Assembly: GCA_026874595.1 (NCBI GenBank)
Contig: CM049316.1
Location: forward strand, 55,809,676-55,873,675
Source of the DNA: Sipunculus nudus
Lineage: Eukaryota > Annelida > Sipuncula > Golfingiida > Sipunculidae
Direction: 5' to 3'
Length of the DNA: 64,000 nucleotides
Shown here in pieces: positions 1 through 11,482 of this stretch; the first letter of the stretch is position 1, and each line of letters begins with the position of its first letter. A program made the position numbers and the translations under genes. The notes under the pieces are model-generated. The model was not told the origin of the DNA. It searched no databases and saw nothing but the letters and a program-made list of their open reading frames with translations.

Positions 1-304
1 GGTTCTGGTCCTGTGACGTTAATCGAACTGGACAGACGATAATCACGAAACCTGTCGTTCATGAGAGCTAAAAGTACCCATGATTCTGTTTCAGTGATGC
101 TTCACCAGTTGGAAAGGTTGTTTATGAGAGGTAGAACTCATTGAAAAGGTCATTCATGAGAACTAGAACTCACCAGACACGTCATTTACGAGACCAAGTT
201 CTCACTATAAACAGGTCGTTTATGAAGATTAGAACTCACTCGACAGGTCATGCGTGGGAGCTATTACTCATTTGACAGGTTGTTCATAAGAGCTAGAACT
301 CATT
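1..304. repeat. minisatellite, about 36-45 bp units (left array)
   Basis: Degenerate tandem units carry the words GTTCATGAGAGCTAGAACTC and GACAGGTTGTTCATGAGA. The same array resumes at 777 after an interrupting element. No coding signal is visible. Confidence 0.75.
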
Positions 305-776
305 AGGTTAAGTAAACCTATTCAACGTGCGTTTGTTGTGTGATAGGAGAATTTAACCCAGATCCCAGACTTTTTCCTGATTTGATTGGCTGGTACACAT
401 ATGACATTATGAACTGAATTTTTTCAGGAACTTAGATCTTTTAATACATGTTGTTTTTAATTTCTCCCGAAAATTTCGGACTGACAGTGGCAAAAATACT
501 GTGCTTTTACTGAGATTTAAAATTTAATGTCACAAGGGGTTTCCAGTGGCTGCCGTCAGTGCAGAGTTGACAGTGTTCATGCCGGTGCTGATAGCTCCTA
601 AACAAATCACACAACCTCTGTGTTTTTGTGTAAAAAATAAATAGGAAAATTTTTTTCTGCCAGGAACTGGTCTCATTTTATATAATAAATTTTATTTTAT
701 CTATATTAATTAATTATCTAGGGGTCAAAGTGTTACATGATAATATAATGGGACCTGGAATAGGATTGCGTAACCT
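305..776. mobile_element. small inverted-repeat (MITE-like) element
   Basis: The segment interrupts the minisatellite. Its left end AGGTTAAGTAAACCTATTC and the reverse complement of its right end, AGGTTACGCAATCCTATTCC, form imperfect terminal inverted repeats. The flanks GAACTCATT (left) and GAACATT (right) look like an imperfect target duplication, but the host repeat itself contains GAACTCATT. The interior is AT-rich and has no ORF. The superfamily is not assignable. Confidence 0.5.
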
Positions 777-1060
777 GAACATTAGACAGGTTGTTCATGA
801 GAACTAGTACTCATCGGATTGGTTGTTCATGAGTGTTAGTACTCATTTGAAATTTAATTTATGAGATGGTACTCATCGAAGGAGTTGTTCATGAAAGTGT
901 GTACTCATCGGAGAGGTTGTTCATGAGAGCTAGTACTCAACGAACAGGTAATTCATGAGAGCTGGCACTCCTAGGAAAAGTCGCCAGTACTGATTGGACA
1001 GGTTCGTTCATGAGATGGTACTGATTGACAGGTTATTCCACACGTCAGCGGGCAGTGAGG
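777..1060. repeat. minisatellite (right array)
   Basis: Units like AGGTTGTTCATGAGAGCTAG followed by TACTCATCGGA repeat seven or so times. They match the array at 1-304 in sequence and orientation. Confidence 0.75.
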
Positions 1061-1428
1061 ACAAAAACATGTATTGTTTTTCAGTATACAAGAAGGATGC
1101 TAACATGTGTGACAGCTCTTAAAATGATGCATATGAACAATATTGAGTACTTCAGGGTTCAGTCATAATCAATAAACATTTAATGGTGTCCTTGAAAGCA
1201 TTTAAACTAAAATCAGCAATAAACAATGTTTATACTGTGAACGTTTACTTTAACTGACCGTACAGAGAATATTTTGTTCACATGCACACGCAATTTAATC
1301 TTTGTTTTATCTCATTTTCTCATCTTCATCACTATAGCCAACTCCGTCTCAGGGGTATGGTTTGAAGGCTGAGTCCTCGATAGCACGTTTATCCGTCTAA
1401 ATGTGTGCTTGTGCGTGTATGTCCTTAC
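1061..1428. other. intron of the VWA gene, no further exon seen
   Basis: This is the sequence downstream (leftwards) of the VWA exon donor. I found no minus-strand open stretch with a phase 0 acceptor here, so the next exon is probably outside the window. Confidence 0.4.
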
Positions 1429-2304
1429 CTGAGCTGATGGGTTATCAATCTTCCTCTGCATGCATGCGACGTCCATGTTACACTCGGCAAAGTCGAAGCC
1501 GACTCGGGCGTCGTCGCTGAACCACACGAGGGCGAGACGGTTGTTTGTTTTACCCAGCCATTCCCTGGATACGACCTGCTTCAGAAAGTTCTTGAGGTCA
1601 CCCTCAGCAGAGCTAGACACTTTGGCTGACCAGTCGACCATCAGCACTATGTCGGCTCCAAGCCTGTCACATTCATCTGTTTAATAAACGGTTAAAAGCT
1701 CAGTTTTTGTTAAATCCAAAATGTCATAAATGTAATACCCATTTTTATGTACATTCTCAAACTGCATAACATATGTCGGGGCTGCTTCAAGAGCAATTAA
1801 CGTTACTTTTGCCGATATAATTCACATGGAACGTGCATTACCTTGTCTCAATCACTTTTTATGATTAAACAATATTTTAACACTAATATCGATAATAGTG
1901 TCACAACGCGTTTAAGCATATACATGCATATTGTTAACTGTGTGAACTAGAGTATTTACAGGGTGACATTTTTATCAATAAAGAAGGATTACAGATGGTG
2001 AAGAAGTTTAAATCACAATAAAATGTAATATATTTAATATATGGTAGGTGTCTCACGTGAAGTAGGAGCTAGATGATATTTATAAACGGCCTCAAAAGCG
2101 CTGAATATTTCTAAATGCTTAATAATCATCAAATAGAGGTTAACACTATAAATATGAATTCCAACCTTTGAAAATAATAAAATGAATATGAGTAACAAGC
2201 ATATACCAGTATATATATTAAACATTAAAGACACACTTACGGGCTTGGATGTACGAAACTGCAGTCGCAACCGCAAGCACTGCTAGGAGTAAGCGGCCCG
2301 CCAT
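1429..2304 (-). CDS. secreted von Willebrand factor A domain protein, 5' part (exons 1429-1676 and 2241-2304)
   Basis: Two coding exons join in frame. Exon 2304-2241 encodes a signal peptide starting MAGRLLLAVLAVATA and ending in SYIQA, a good cleavage site; it stops at a phase 1 donor (CCC|GTAAGTG). Exon 1676-1429 opens at TTTATTAAACAG, completes the split codon as His, and ends at the phase 0 donor CAG|GTAAGG. The 82 codons hold the start of a VWA fold: strand DIVLMVDWSAK with the MIDAS position, then NNRLALVWFSDDARVGF. VWA domains are extracellular adhesion and matrix-binding modules; a fold of about 180 residues needs further exons, which lie beyond the left edge. The canonical DxSxS metal motif reads DWSAK here, so the last serine is lysine and metal binding may be altered. 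The acceptor-like TTTTTCAG 12 bases before the ATG suggests a separate 5' leader exon. The partner and full architecture are unknown (collagen-like, matrilin-like or a stand-alone VWA lectin are all possible). Confidence 0.8.
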
Positions 2305-4270
2305 GTTGGTTTGCTTCTGAAAAATGCGTCAACAAAAATGAATGGCAATGTAAAAAAAAAATAGCCTGAAACTTGAACACACTATATTTGACTGGACAGT
2401 TGGAAAAGGCTTGACACGGGGGGGGGGGGGGGGGAGGGATATATATATATATATATAAACTGTAGCATTCTATGTGGATATACAAGGACATATACAAACA
2501 CCCCCCCCCATCCCAGAGGTAGGGACGGAGCGGAAACATTTCGTTAAGTTGCAGCAATGTAGACAGAGACGCAGGGCAACTTTTACAAATCAAAAAAAGG
2601 GAAGAGAGCATAAACTGTTTGACTGCTTATTTCTGTTTGATGCATATTGCCCTTGAGATAATAAAAATTCCTCAACTGGATAGCAGCCGATCAATATATA
2701 TATGAGTAATAAATTTCTTAACTTTTTAGCACCCGTCCATATTATATCATATAACAGTGGAGATTGAGTACATGTAGGTTTGGTTTGACCTTTCACGGCT
2801 CGCTTGTTAACCGTGGTCATGTGTAATGCCATATGAGTAAGTGCAATAAAATGTTAAGTGTGTTCCATATTAAGGACTTCCACTGGTGTCTGTAGGGATG
2901 CATGCCCTATGAAAAAATATATCTCAGAAACCCCATGTCAAGGGGTCAAATCGTTATGGAAACAACAGGACATGGGTGGATGGATGAAAACTCATGAATA
3001 TCTATGAGGCGAAACCGACACGGTCACGTGCCCTAACTCAACAGGTCTGCTTTCTTCCTGACCGTCGGGCCGCGCGAGACAATGATAAATTACCTTAGTA
3101 TACTGTTATATACTGTTACGTACTTGTCAAGGACATAGAAGCAACTGTGTCTACGGAAGTGCGAGCTGCATCATTAATATAATACAATACTGAATGTGAA
3201 AGCGAGTCGCACCTCATTGCCGAGGTACTTTTAACCCCGGTATTGAATCACATTTTTACATATAGATAAGAAATATATATTCCTGCGTGCCGCGCACACA
3301 CATACACCGCATACTATTTTTAACAATATATTGTCTCGGGTCAGTAAAATAAACCTGTAAGCCAAAAAAATTGAGCTCCAGCCCCTCGGACATCTTTCAA
3401 GAAGATAAAATTATACAATTTTGATAAAATTTCCTTTGGTATCCAGTGCTTTTACCTCTTAAGCCATAAATAATCTTTATTATCATGCTTCCCCCCCCCC
3501 CCCCTTTTTTCGGGGGGAGGGGGGGGGGGGGTCTTACGGATTTTGTAGGTACAGCTTGTATACAAACCATGATTAAAATTTGGAAACTTTGCACTTTAAT
3601 TTCGTACTAGTTATCATTGGAACTCGACCATGAACCGTAAGAGTATCGTAAATATGTTAGTGTTCCATTCAACACTAAGTAGACTTTAACACACGTATAT
3701 TTTTATCAGTTAAGTACTTTCATAAAAAAGTAACAAGACATTAAGTGTTGCGTTTCATTTCTTATTTGCAGCATCATATCTCAGAAAATACAAAGAAACT
3801 GATACAGCTAAATATAAACCATTGACTGCGGAGCGTCGTGTTTCGGAGGTTGACTGAGCAGTATGCTAGATATATCAAAGAGGCAAGATACATCGGTACA
3901 TTAACTGTACATTAACTAGGCCTACTCAATACTAGGAGCCCGCTAGTCCTATCCAGATTTGCATTCACTTTTACTACACGGTCCAGCAATCTAACAGCAA
4001 TGTTGTCAATTATGATTAATATATTAGTGTGAGTATATTTGGGGCATGTCATTGTTTGTCGGCTTGTTTATGGAACCTTGGCAATTGACATACCCTAACT
4101 AAGTTGTCAAGTGGAATCAAAGGGATTTCAGATGCAAATGAAGAGGTCATATGGTCACACAGTAAGAGATCAGATAGTGACAGTCCGGGACATTCCACGT
4201 GTAACGACCGTAGTTTCGCAGGGTATTGTTTATTTATCTCATATTTATTATCGTGTGTGTATATATATAT

Positions 4271-4315
<45 letters not shown>

Positions 4316-5866
4316 CATTTTTGTCGTTAGATTTAACTGCATTATGATTAAGTGTGTTACAGTGGGAATTTAATAAAAATCCCAATCATACATATCATCT
4401 AGTTACCACGACGGCTGCATATAATATCTGAAACACTTTGTGAGACTAAGTTAAGATCACATCAATGAATCAAACTACATTTTTCTTCATTTTTTTTATT
4501 TATAAGTAAATACGGCGTATCATAAATCTCTATATATGAACACTTTTCTAAAGTTTATCTGAATTGGGCAGTCTCAATGGAAAAAGTCGACTTTCCTGTG
4601 CCATAACATTATTTAATTAACGTGGTAAATTGGCAGCACTAAAAAGTGGAGGTAATATATAATTACATATCCATTTATTCATGCAACTAGGTATTATTAT
4701 TATTATTATTATTTTAATAATAATAATAATTATAATTATTTTTATTATTAGTATAGAAATATTCTTGTACCGCAAAAAATAAGCATCGAGCCAAATATGA
4801 CACACTTGAAAAGAGAGATATGTATTTGAAAATTTAAAATAACGTAACATCTATTTAGAGATAAACAAATTGAAATAAAATATAACAAATAAATGCGATT
4901 GTTTAAACACTGCCATGGATAACATATAGACATAAATAAAAAAGAAAATGATAATATAAGGAGCAGAAAACTGCAGGAACTTGAGGTGTGCTTGGGCAGT
5001 AGCAGTAAGATGCAAATAGATGACATAGCTATTTTAAATAAGCTTACTGAACGAAGTGTTATGTAAGCAGGTTAAGCGAGAATGCATTCACTGACCGACG
5101 GGCGAAACACCCTTTTTTGCGGATATGTTTTCGCGGGAAACTGCCTCGCGGGTTTAAGGGTGTTCCGGTGGAATTGATACTGGTGTCATGATGACTGGGG
5201 GTGAAGCGTTGTAGACCTTAAACCATATATATTTCACGGGAGACCACACTCCGTACAAGTGAGTGCGTGCATGATTAAGACCGCACATTCTAGTCAAATG
5301 ATAGACTATATGGTGACCCCCAAAGGTCACACATAGGGGCAGTTACAGCCATGAAAATGGAAGTTGGCCAGACCGTGTCAAAGACCAAACGTGTGTGCGT
5401 GCGCATATGTGTTTGCATGCAGGGATGTGTAGAATAAATACGTAAACTCCAAGCGGGGACATATAGCAAAGCATGATTCAAGATATGCATAATTGAATCA
5501 TGTGATTGACTTGCATTTATACAATTAAAAACTATATTAAAATGTTATATAAAGCATGTATGCAAATGATTATGTTGAAACAGACAATAAAGGGTCTTGT
5601 ATCAACACTTAAAACGGAGGCTGGGAACTAGTGAGACGCATGCACGCGCGCTGTATCATAACGCGCGTCATTTAAACCTGACCAACTGGAATAAGACTTT
5701 TAGACGAGTAAAGAAAATATATAATAAACAGAGAAGGTTATCATACCTATGAATATCTGTAAAAAATAACGCTAGGAATCGCATCTTAATTAATGATAAT
5801 TAAGACAAAAAAAAGAAAAGTTACATCTTTTTGTCATAGAGACACAGCTAGACGAAGGTGACTTAC
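2305..5866 (-). other. probable 5'-UTR intron of the VWA gene, repeat-bearing
   Basis: No convincing coding exon was found. It contains a G17 run (2418-2434) joined to (AT)n, a C14/G-run hairpin (3491-3531), (TA)n at about 4267-4312, (ATT/AAT)n at about 4690-4750, and at 3375-3490 a diverged copy of a repeat that recurs at 32790-32900 and 41690-41790 (shared words AAGAAGATAAA and TAGTGCTTTTACCT). Confidence 0.45.
3491..3531. repeat. poly-C / poly-G inverted homopolymer
   Basis: C14 followed by T6, C, G6, A and a longer G run. The two strands can pair with each other or each form a G-quadruplex. Confidence 0.85.
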
Positions 5867-5893
5867 CTGCGTGGAGGGCACCGCTGTAGAAGC
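5867..5893 (-). other. candidate non-coding first exon (leader) of the VWA gene
   Basis: The minus strand reads CCTCCACGCAG|GTAAGTCACC, a near-ideal splice donor, and a TATA box lies about 30 bases upstream of the proposed start. The exon would be a short leader spliced to the acceptor at about 2316, next to the signal-peptide ATG. An open frame also runs through it on the minus strand (5868-6014), so a coding role cannot be excluded. Confidence 0.35.
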
Positions 5894-5916
5894 CGGGAAC
5901 GCTGGTTGTTCTGGTG

Positions 5917-5924
5917 CTATATAA
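5917..5924 (-). promoter_or_regulatory. TATA box (TTATATAG)
   Basis: It lies 25-35 bases upstream of the candidate leader exon with the perfect donor, which is the usual TATA-to-start spacing. Confidence 0.4.
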
Positions 5925-5987
5925 CATGTCTAGCGAAACGGTCACGCTCAGTGAATCGGAAATGATGACGGCGATTTGACGAAAATA

Positions 5988-5997
5988 GGAACTTTCC
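5988..5997. promoter_or_regulatory. NF-kappaB/Rel-like decamer (GGAAAGTTCC on minus)
   Basis: A near-palindromic decamer of the GGRAANNYCC type sits about 65 bases upstream of the TATA box. Rel sites are common in immune gene promoters, but a 10-bp match alone is weak evidence. Confidence 0.25.
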
Positions 5998-6024
5998 GCC
6001 TCCTCCTCAACCATCGCACAGCTC

Positions 6025-6250
6025 CTAGTTATTGGACAAATTCTGAATCATATCCCGAGGCATGTGGAGCATCTTTTTGCAATTTTGTTTTCACAAATAT
6101 AGTGTAAAAACAGGAAATTCCATGTCGTGTACATTTGAATAACAAGCTTTAAATTGATTTAATAATATGTGTACTTTTGTCTCTGTCATTGCGTAATGCT
6201 AAATATAGCAGCTTTCATCCCACGTAAACACACATATCACCTCTCCCTTC

Positions 6251-6295
<45 letters not shown>

Positions 6296-7124
6296 TCACA
6301 CACAGAGTGAATTTTATGTATACCAGTAAAGGTATGTATACATTAATTCTGTAATTAAAATGCGACTATTTATACATACATTACTTTTGCTCCACCTTTT
6401 AAACGGCCACTACTATTATTGATAGCTCCGGAAACATTAGACCTATAAACGTCATAATGTTAAAACCACTGCTAACTAGACTTAATTCCTGTACTACTAC
6501 CATTACCAAACATCCATATCCCTGTACTGTTGCACCCACGGGAATACTCTCGGACAGCTGATGAAAGTGCTATGACATATATTCTACAACTGCGCATGCG
6601 TCATATGTCTGCTGCTACGTAACATTCAGGATTGACTGATAATAGTACTATTTACTGGCACTTATATTTTAATAGGTTAACTTTTAAGTGCAAATTCTAC
6701 TGCCGTGAGCTATTTTCAAATCATTCATTTTAATCTCACAATAATATAGAAAATAAAAGGTGGTCCACATTATATGATATTACCTTTTGAGTGATTCCAT
6801 ATATGACTAAAACTGAAGGCCTTATATAGAGTGCGGCATATATTATATATATATACATACATGTATATATGTGTGTGTGTGTGAATAGTCATGCTGGTTC
6901 ATTGTACAAAGATGGAGATGGTAAACACAGAAAAGTCGGTTCACTGCCGGTTGGAATCAAGTAGGAGTGGGTTTTAGTACTAACTTCGAGAGTTAACCCC
7001 CTCAAAATATGTATCTGGTGGAAATATTAAGGGAAAAAGTAGTGTAACCCCCCTGTACATGGCCTCTGAAAGTTGTGTAGTCGTTAAAATCATCATAAAG
7101 CCAACTCCTGTAAGGATACAAGGC
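6025..7124. other. intergenic, no gene seen
   Basis: It holds a (CT)n(CA)n microsatellite at about 6253-6303, short (TA)/(TG) runs near 6840-6885, and otherwise unremarkable AT-rich sequence. Confidence 0.5.
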
Positions 7125-7127
7125 TTA

Positions 7128-7881
7128 GGCCCCTTTTCCATGCGCGCGGGAAACGCGCGGGAAACGCGCTGGAAAAATCGCGCTGAATTGAGCTTTTCCA
7201 TTTGCGCGTAAACGCGCGCGTTTCCGAGGAAACCCCCCTTCTCGTGACGTGTTTTCACAAGGGATCCCCGCCCCAAAGCCTTCCCGGCATCATGTCGAGA
7301 ATGTGCCTGTTATGTACAGTTCACTCTATGCATGTATATATTAAAATTTCGTTATATTTGCAGGAACGTACAGTTTTTATTATAATGGTATAGTGTGCTA
7401 TCGACAGGCCGATGGGGGTCGTATGTAGGCTATATATAGGCTTCAAGAGATCATTCACTGTCCGTAATAAAATATTTAACACCCCCGCAGCACATATATA
7501 TGTTTATGTAAAATATATATAATCATGCATTAAAGTAGACAAGCAGAACAGCAGTTAAGTATGATTTGTCACCATGCATGATATAGGTCTATGCTGGAGC
7601 GTCCTCAAACAGACTGCATTCTCGTCCTTGACCTCCAGAAGAAGGCTCACCCGCGCGCGTTTCCGCGAGCATGGAAAAGGGACACATGATTTACACTCGT
7701 GCGACTTTTCAGCGCGCGGAAACGCGCGTTGAAAGATCGCGCATCGCACCATGTCGATTTCACACGCACGCGGAAACGCGCGCGTTTCCGCGTGCATGGA
7801 AAAGGTATACCTGATTTATATTTGCGCGATTTTTTCAGGGCGCGGAAACGCGCGCGTTTCCACGCGCATGGAAAAGGCCCC
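7128..7881. mobile_element. CpG-rich inverted-repeat element (Harbinger/MITE-like), 3-bp TTA target duplication
   Basis: The left end GGCCCCTTTTCCATGCGCG is mirrored by the right end CGCGCATGGAAAAGGCCCC, apart from a swap in the outer CCCC/GGCC block. TTA flanks both sides (7125-7127, 7882-7884). Inside, GCGCGGAAACGCGCGTTTCC-type palindromes recur at 7140-7230 and 7650-7870, making CpG islands in an AT-rich setting. There is no transposase frame, so it is non-autonomous. A TTA/TAA duplication with GG-starting ends fits the PIF/Harbinger group; that assignment is inference. Confidence 0.6.
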
Positions 7882-7884
7882 TTA

Positions 7885-9797
7885 CATAGGTTGATAAGTT
7901 TATTACGATACTTATATTTTGGTTCGATTGTTTGTGTATTGACTTTTTCTCGTTTCCCTGGAGTACAAAACAATTAAATATTTTTTTTTCTCCTTTTTTA
8001 GGTTTGTTTTCTGTTTGTCTTTCTTTAGCAATGTATGTTGCAAGATCTCACATATGCATGGCTGATTTTCAAAAACTGTCTTTGTGTATAATATTAGTCT
8101 GAGATGACAGAATCACCTGATATTTACTTTACCTTGACCTGATTTTCATGGTCTCTCGCTCCATAGCTGATTCCCAATTATCGCTCAGTTGGGAGCGTCT
8201 AGGGTGATTGCAAACATCCTGTTTTTCTTTATTAACATACCTGTAAACCACCATACCGAAAACATTTTACGAAGATACGACTTTATTTAACTAACATTAG
8301 TTTGTTTTATTTGGTATTTCTCTATATATGCTTTTTATTAAACAAAAATATATATTTTTGATATATCTACGCAAGATGAAATAAAAAATCAATATGTGCA
8401 AGTATAATGATATACAATTATTATCAAGATTTAATTTCAATACTTGAAAATTCCCATCAAATAAAGACATTATTTAAACATATTTTGTATAAAAATATCA
8501 CAATACCTTCCTATCAACAAAAACAACTATTGCATAATAAAGTCATACGGTGGGTGTTAAACAAAACTTTCCATGCTTTACCCTTCAGTATGTGGGGATT
8601 TAAAAAAAATGGCTGAAAATATTTATGTTAGAATCTTTAATTCAGACTTATCTTTATGAACATACCTCCAAACAGTTGTGTTTCATTGAAATTGGCATAA
8701 AACAATTATCAATTTTTGCTCTTGAATTAATATGTTATCATTGTTGTCCGAAATTAATCAAAGCTCGAGACATTTATGATGGAATGAATGAAAAGAAGAT
8801 ATTCAGTCCAGTCTCCCACTCAAAAGTTCAATCAAATAACTACATTATATATAATATGGATATTTTCAAAGAATGAAACAGGTCCTTTAAAAACATTAAA
8901 GTACATAACTCCAGGTTAATATTAAAAAAAATTGTAACCACAAAAGTTTTTATTTTTGCCAAAGTGTTCATTTCACTCACAAAATGAAAACAATGTACGT
9001 TTAAATGAAATATCTTTATAAATAAGTGCTGTATATTATTGCTAAACTTTGAAATTTCACTAAAAAATTACCATTAAACTTTTATAAAAAAAATGTTCAA
9101 AGATGCTACCTGTACAGATGATTCCAACAAATCTGTCACCAGTCAATCTAAAGATATCCAAGATTAACATGTGCAACAAATATAAAGATAATCCATGGAA
9201 TAATCATGGAGAAATTTTATGAATATTTACTTGACCATGAAAAGGGAAATTTAACATGTGATATTCCCTTTTACAAACATTTTTTTGTCTAATTATGTTA
9301 AAACTTTGAATGATGACCAGAAAATGTGTTACCGGATGAATTTTATTTTCAAAGACAGACAAATAACAGCAGAGTTATTAATGTGTTCAAGTGTTAAATG
9401 TGAAAGTACTCACTACGAAAAATGTTAATTATAGTTGGCTCATGTTCAAAGATAAATTCATCTAAGATGGATAAACATGGCAAATTTCAAAGTAATGTAT
9501 GGATTAATTTTTGATAAATGGAATTCCTTATGAACTTCAAATGAAAAGATTATAGTGAAACTTTGGCGAATCTTGATCAAATATAAGATTAATAACCCTT
9601 TAATCAATTTTTGTGCAGCAGGGATTAAGACTTAGATGAGTATAGCTGTTAAGGTGTTTACAATCATAAACTCACATTTATAGGTCATTATATCTTATTT
9701 AAGGTTTCCTAAAGGATTCACCAGGACTTGTCTGGAGGCATTATCTCCCTCAAGAATGATCTGGAACTTTGACCTAGTGTTTGATGTTACCATACGT
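7885..9797. other. AT-rich stretch with short open frames, unidentified
   Basis: Plus-strand open frames at 8407-8616 and 8625-8876, and a stop-free run near 9312-9428 (containing MCYRMNFIFKDRQ), have AT-driven composition and match no family I recognise. They could be remnants of an old mobile element. No splice-consistent gene could be built. Confidence 0.3.
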
Positions 9798-10034
9798 CTA
9801 CCCATCTTTCTTCAGTTGAAAGAAACAGATAGTCATAATTTCTTCATACAGATAGACACCTTCCCACAAATATGACTGGAATGGGATTTTGTGAGGGAGA
9901 TGCAGTCCATTTATTTTATAGTTATGAGTGTAAATGGTGTTCCCATCTGCAAAAGTATGGGCATCAATCCATACAGGAAAGAAATGTTCCAAAAGCCCCA
10001 ACCCCCTGAACCTGTGAGTCTTTACCTGTATCAC
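9798..10034 (-). CDS. possible terminal exon, hypothetical
   Basis: On the minus strand a good acceptor (TTCCTTCAG|GTGATACAG) opens a frame of about 78 codons ending in TAG at 9798. The peptide (containing FFPVWIDAHTFADG and PFQSYLWEGVYLYEE) has balanced, protein-like composition rich in aromatic residues, unlike the low-complexity frames around it. No domain was recognised and no upstream exon was found, so it may be a decayed exon or a transposon fragment. Confidence 0.25.
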   Translation of the reverse strand: MIQVKTHRFRGLGLLEHFFPVWIDAHTFADGNTIYTHNYKINGLHLPHKIPFQSYLWEGVYLYEEIMTICFFQLKKDG

Positions 10035-10256
10035 CTGAAGGAAATACATGTATTTAAAAGCGGAATATATATTTTGCGTATTTTTCTGTTTGATATAATT
10101 TGCTCTAACGTACGGCATACGCATATGTATGAAATGCCACTTTTAACCAATATAGGTGACGTCCTATCCTTCAGTTGTGCAAAATCCAGAAAAAACAATC
10201 CATTTGCGTGGATGCATAATTTTTTATCGCAATTTTCCCCGTGGGGTACTGATTAA

Positions 10257-11125
10257 AATTAAATTTTAAGAGGTTTCTCTCAATTGTGTCAGTTCATGAA
10301 TATTCTCTTTATTTAAAGCTTTCGTTCTTGTCAAACCACAGATAATCGTGTCTGTCCTTGGTTATAATAAAGAACTAATTACCTTTATGATCTAAATATA
10401 ACACATGCAGTTGGTCTTCCGCGAATGGAACTATAGGGTTTCTGCTCTTCGAATAAACTTGATTCCAAGGTACTGTTATTTGATGGGAACATGTTAATTT
10501 TACTGAATAGGGATCCTGTGGTAACATAATTTTTTTCGGCCAAACTAAAATAAATTTATTAAAAAAAAATTACCCGCGGAGCACTGAAGATCCCCTCACA
10601 TTAATTCCCATTAGCAGATGTATTAGACCTCATCGATTTAAAATCCAATTTCGTTAATTATATTAAGGTATTTAACACCACTTCATACAAACACGAAACG
10701 ACTTAAAAAAAGTACAAAATGGTTTCATATTGGCATGAAACTATAAGGGTTTTCTGGTGGCGCATGCATGGGAAGCCCTCTATAGCAGTCCGGGAACATA
10801 TGTAACCAGTTCAGGGTTTATGTGAGTGAGAAAAAACGTACACACATGCAGACAACCTTGCACACTTGCAAAAAAGATTTGGAGGCTTGCTTATAGGGTT
10901 TGAAATCTTTTGAACAGATCAGACATGTTGCGAATTGCTATATGAACATTCAATGTAACCAAATATAGTTTGCACTGCCGTGAAAACGTTTTGTAACCAA
11001 ATGGTTTGTATTATAGTGTAGACAAAATGTGTATTAATCAAACGGTTTGTTAATATGGACTGTTGAATAGCATGTGGATATGTTAAACGCTTTTTACCTT
11101 TCAGGGCAATTTTGTTTTACATGCA
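10257..11125. other. intergenic, no gene seen
   Basis: Plain AT-rich sequence with no convincing exon, RNA gene or repeat. Confidence 0.5.
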
Positions 11126-11300
11126 CTCTTAGAAGAAAGGGTTCTGATTGGTTCTTTTAAGAATCCACATGGTTCAATCTACAACCATGGTTCCTTCTTC
11201 AAAAATTTTCTCAGTGAGATGGTTCCATCTAGCACTTTGAGATTCTTGCCTTGACCATAAGCTTTAAAAAGGTTCCAGATGGAACCTGTGTTTTGACCGG
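11126..11300. repeat. GGTTCC-rich interspersed repeat fragment
   Basis: The segment begins CACTCTTAGAAGAAAGGGTT and has repeated GGTTC(C) words, ending AAGGTTCCAGATGGAACC. Short elements with CACTCTTA starts and GGTTC words are common in aquatic animal genomes. No ORF is present. Confidence 0.35.
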
Positions 11301-11482
11301 ATGATCCGGTGATTAGGAAGCGCATGCGCCGTGTATTTGAACTATGAGGTCAACGGTTGAACGGTCGGTGTTTTTGTCTCCCGATATATTAGAAACGGAA
11401 GGAATGCTAGGTAAGATTTATGTTTATATATCTTTTCATGGGAAGATTGTGGAGGTAATCTTTCTCGAGATTAACCGTCCAG

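Noticed and set aside
5290-5490. Minus ORF near the VWA promoter region
   Set aside because: Composition and lack of splice signals give no support; it lies within the proposed intron.
7555-7977. Arg-rich overlapping ORFs on both strands
   Set aside because: They lie in the CpG palindromes of the inverted-repeat element at 7128-7881; the Arg-rich text comes from CGCG repeats read on both strands.
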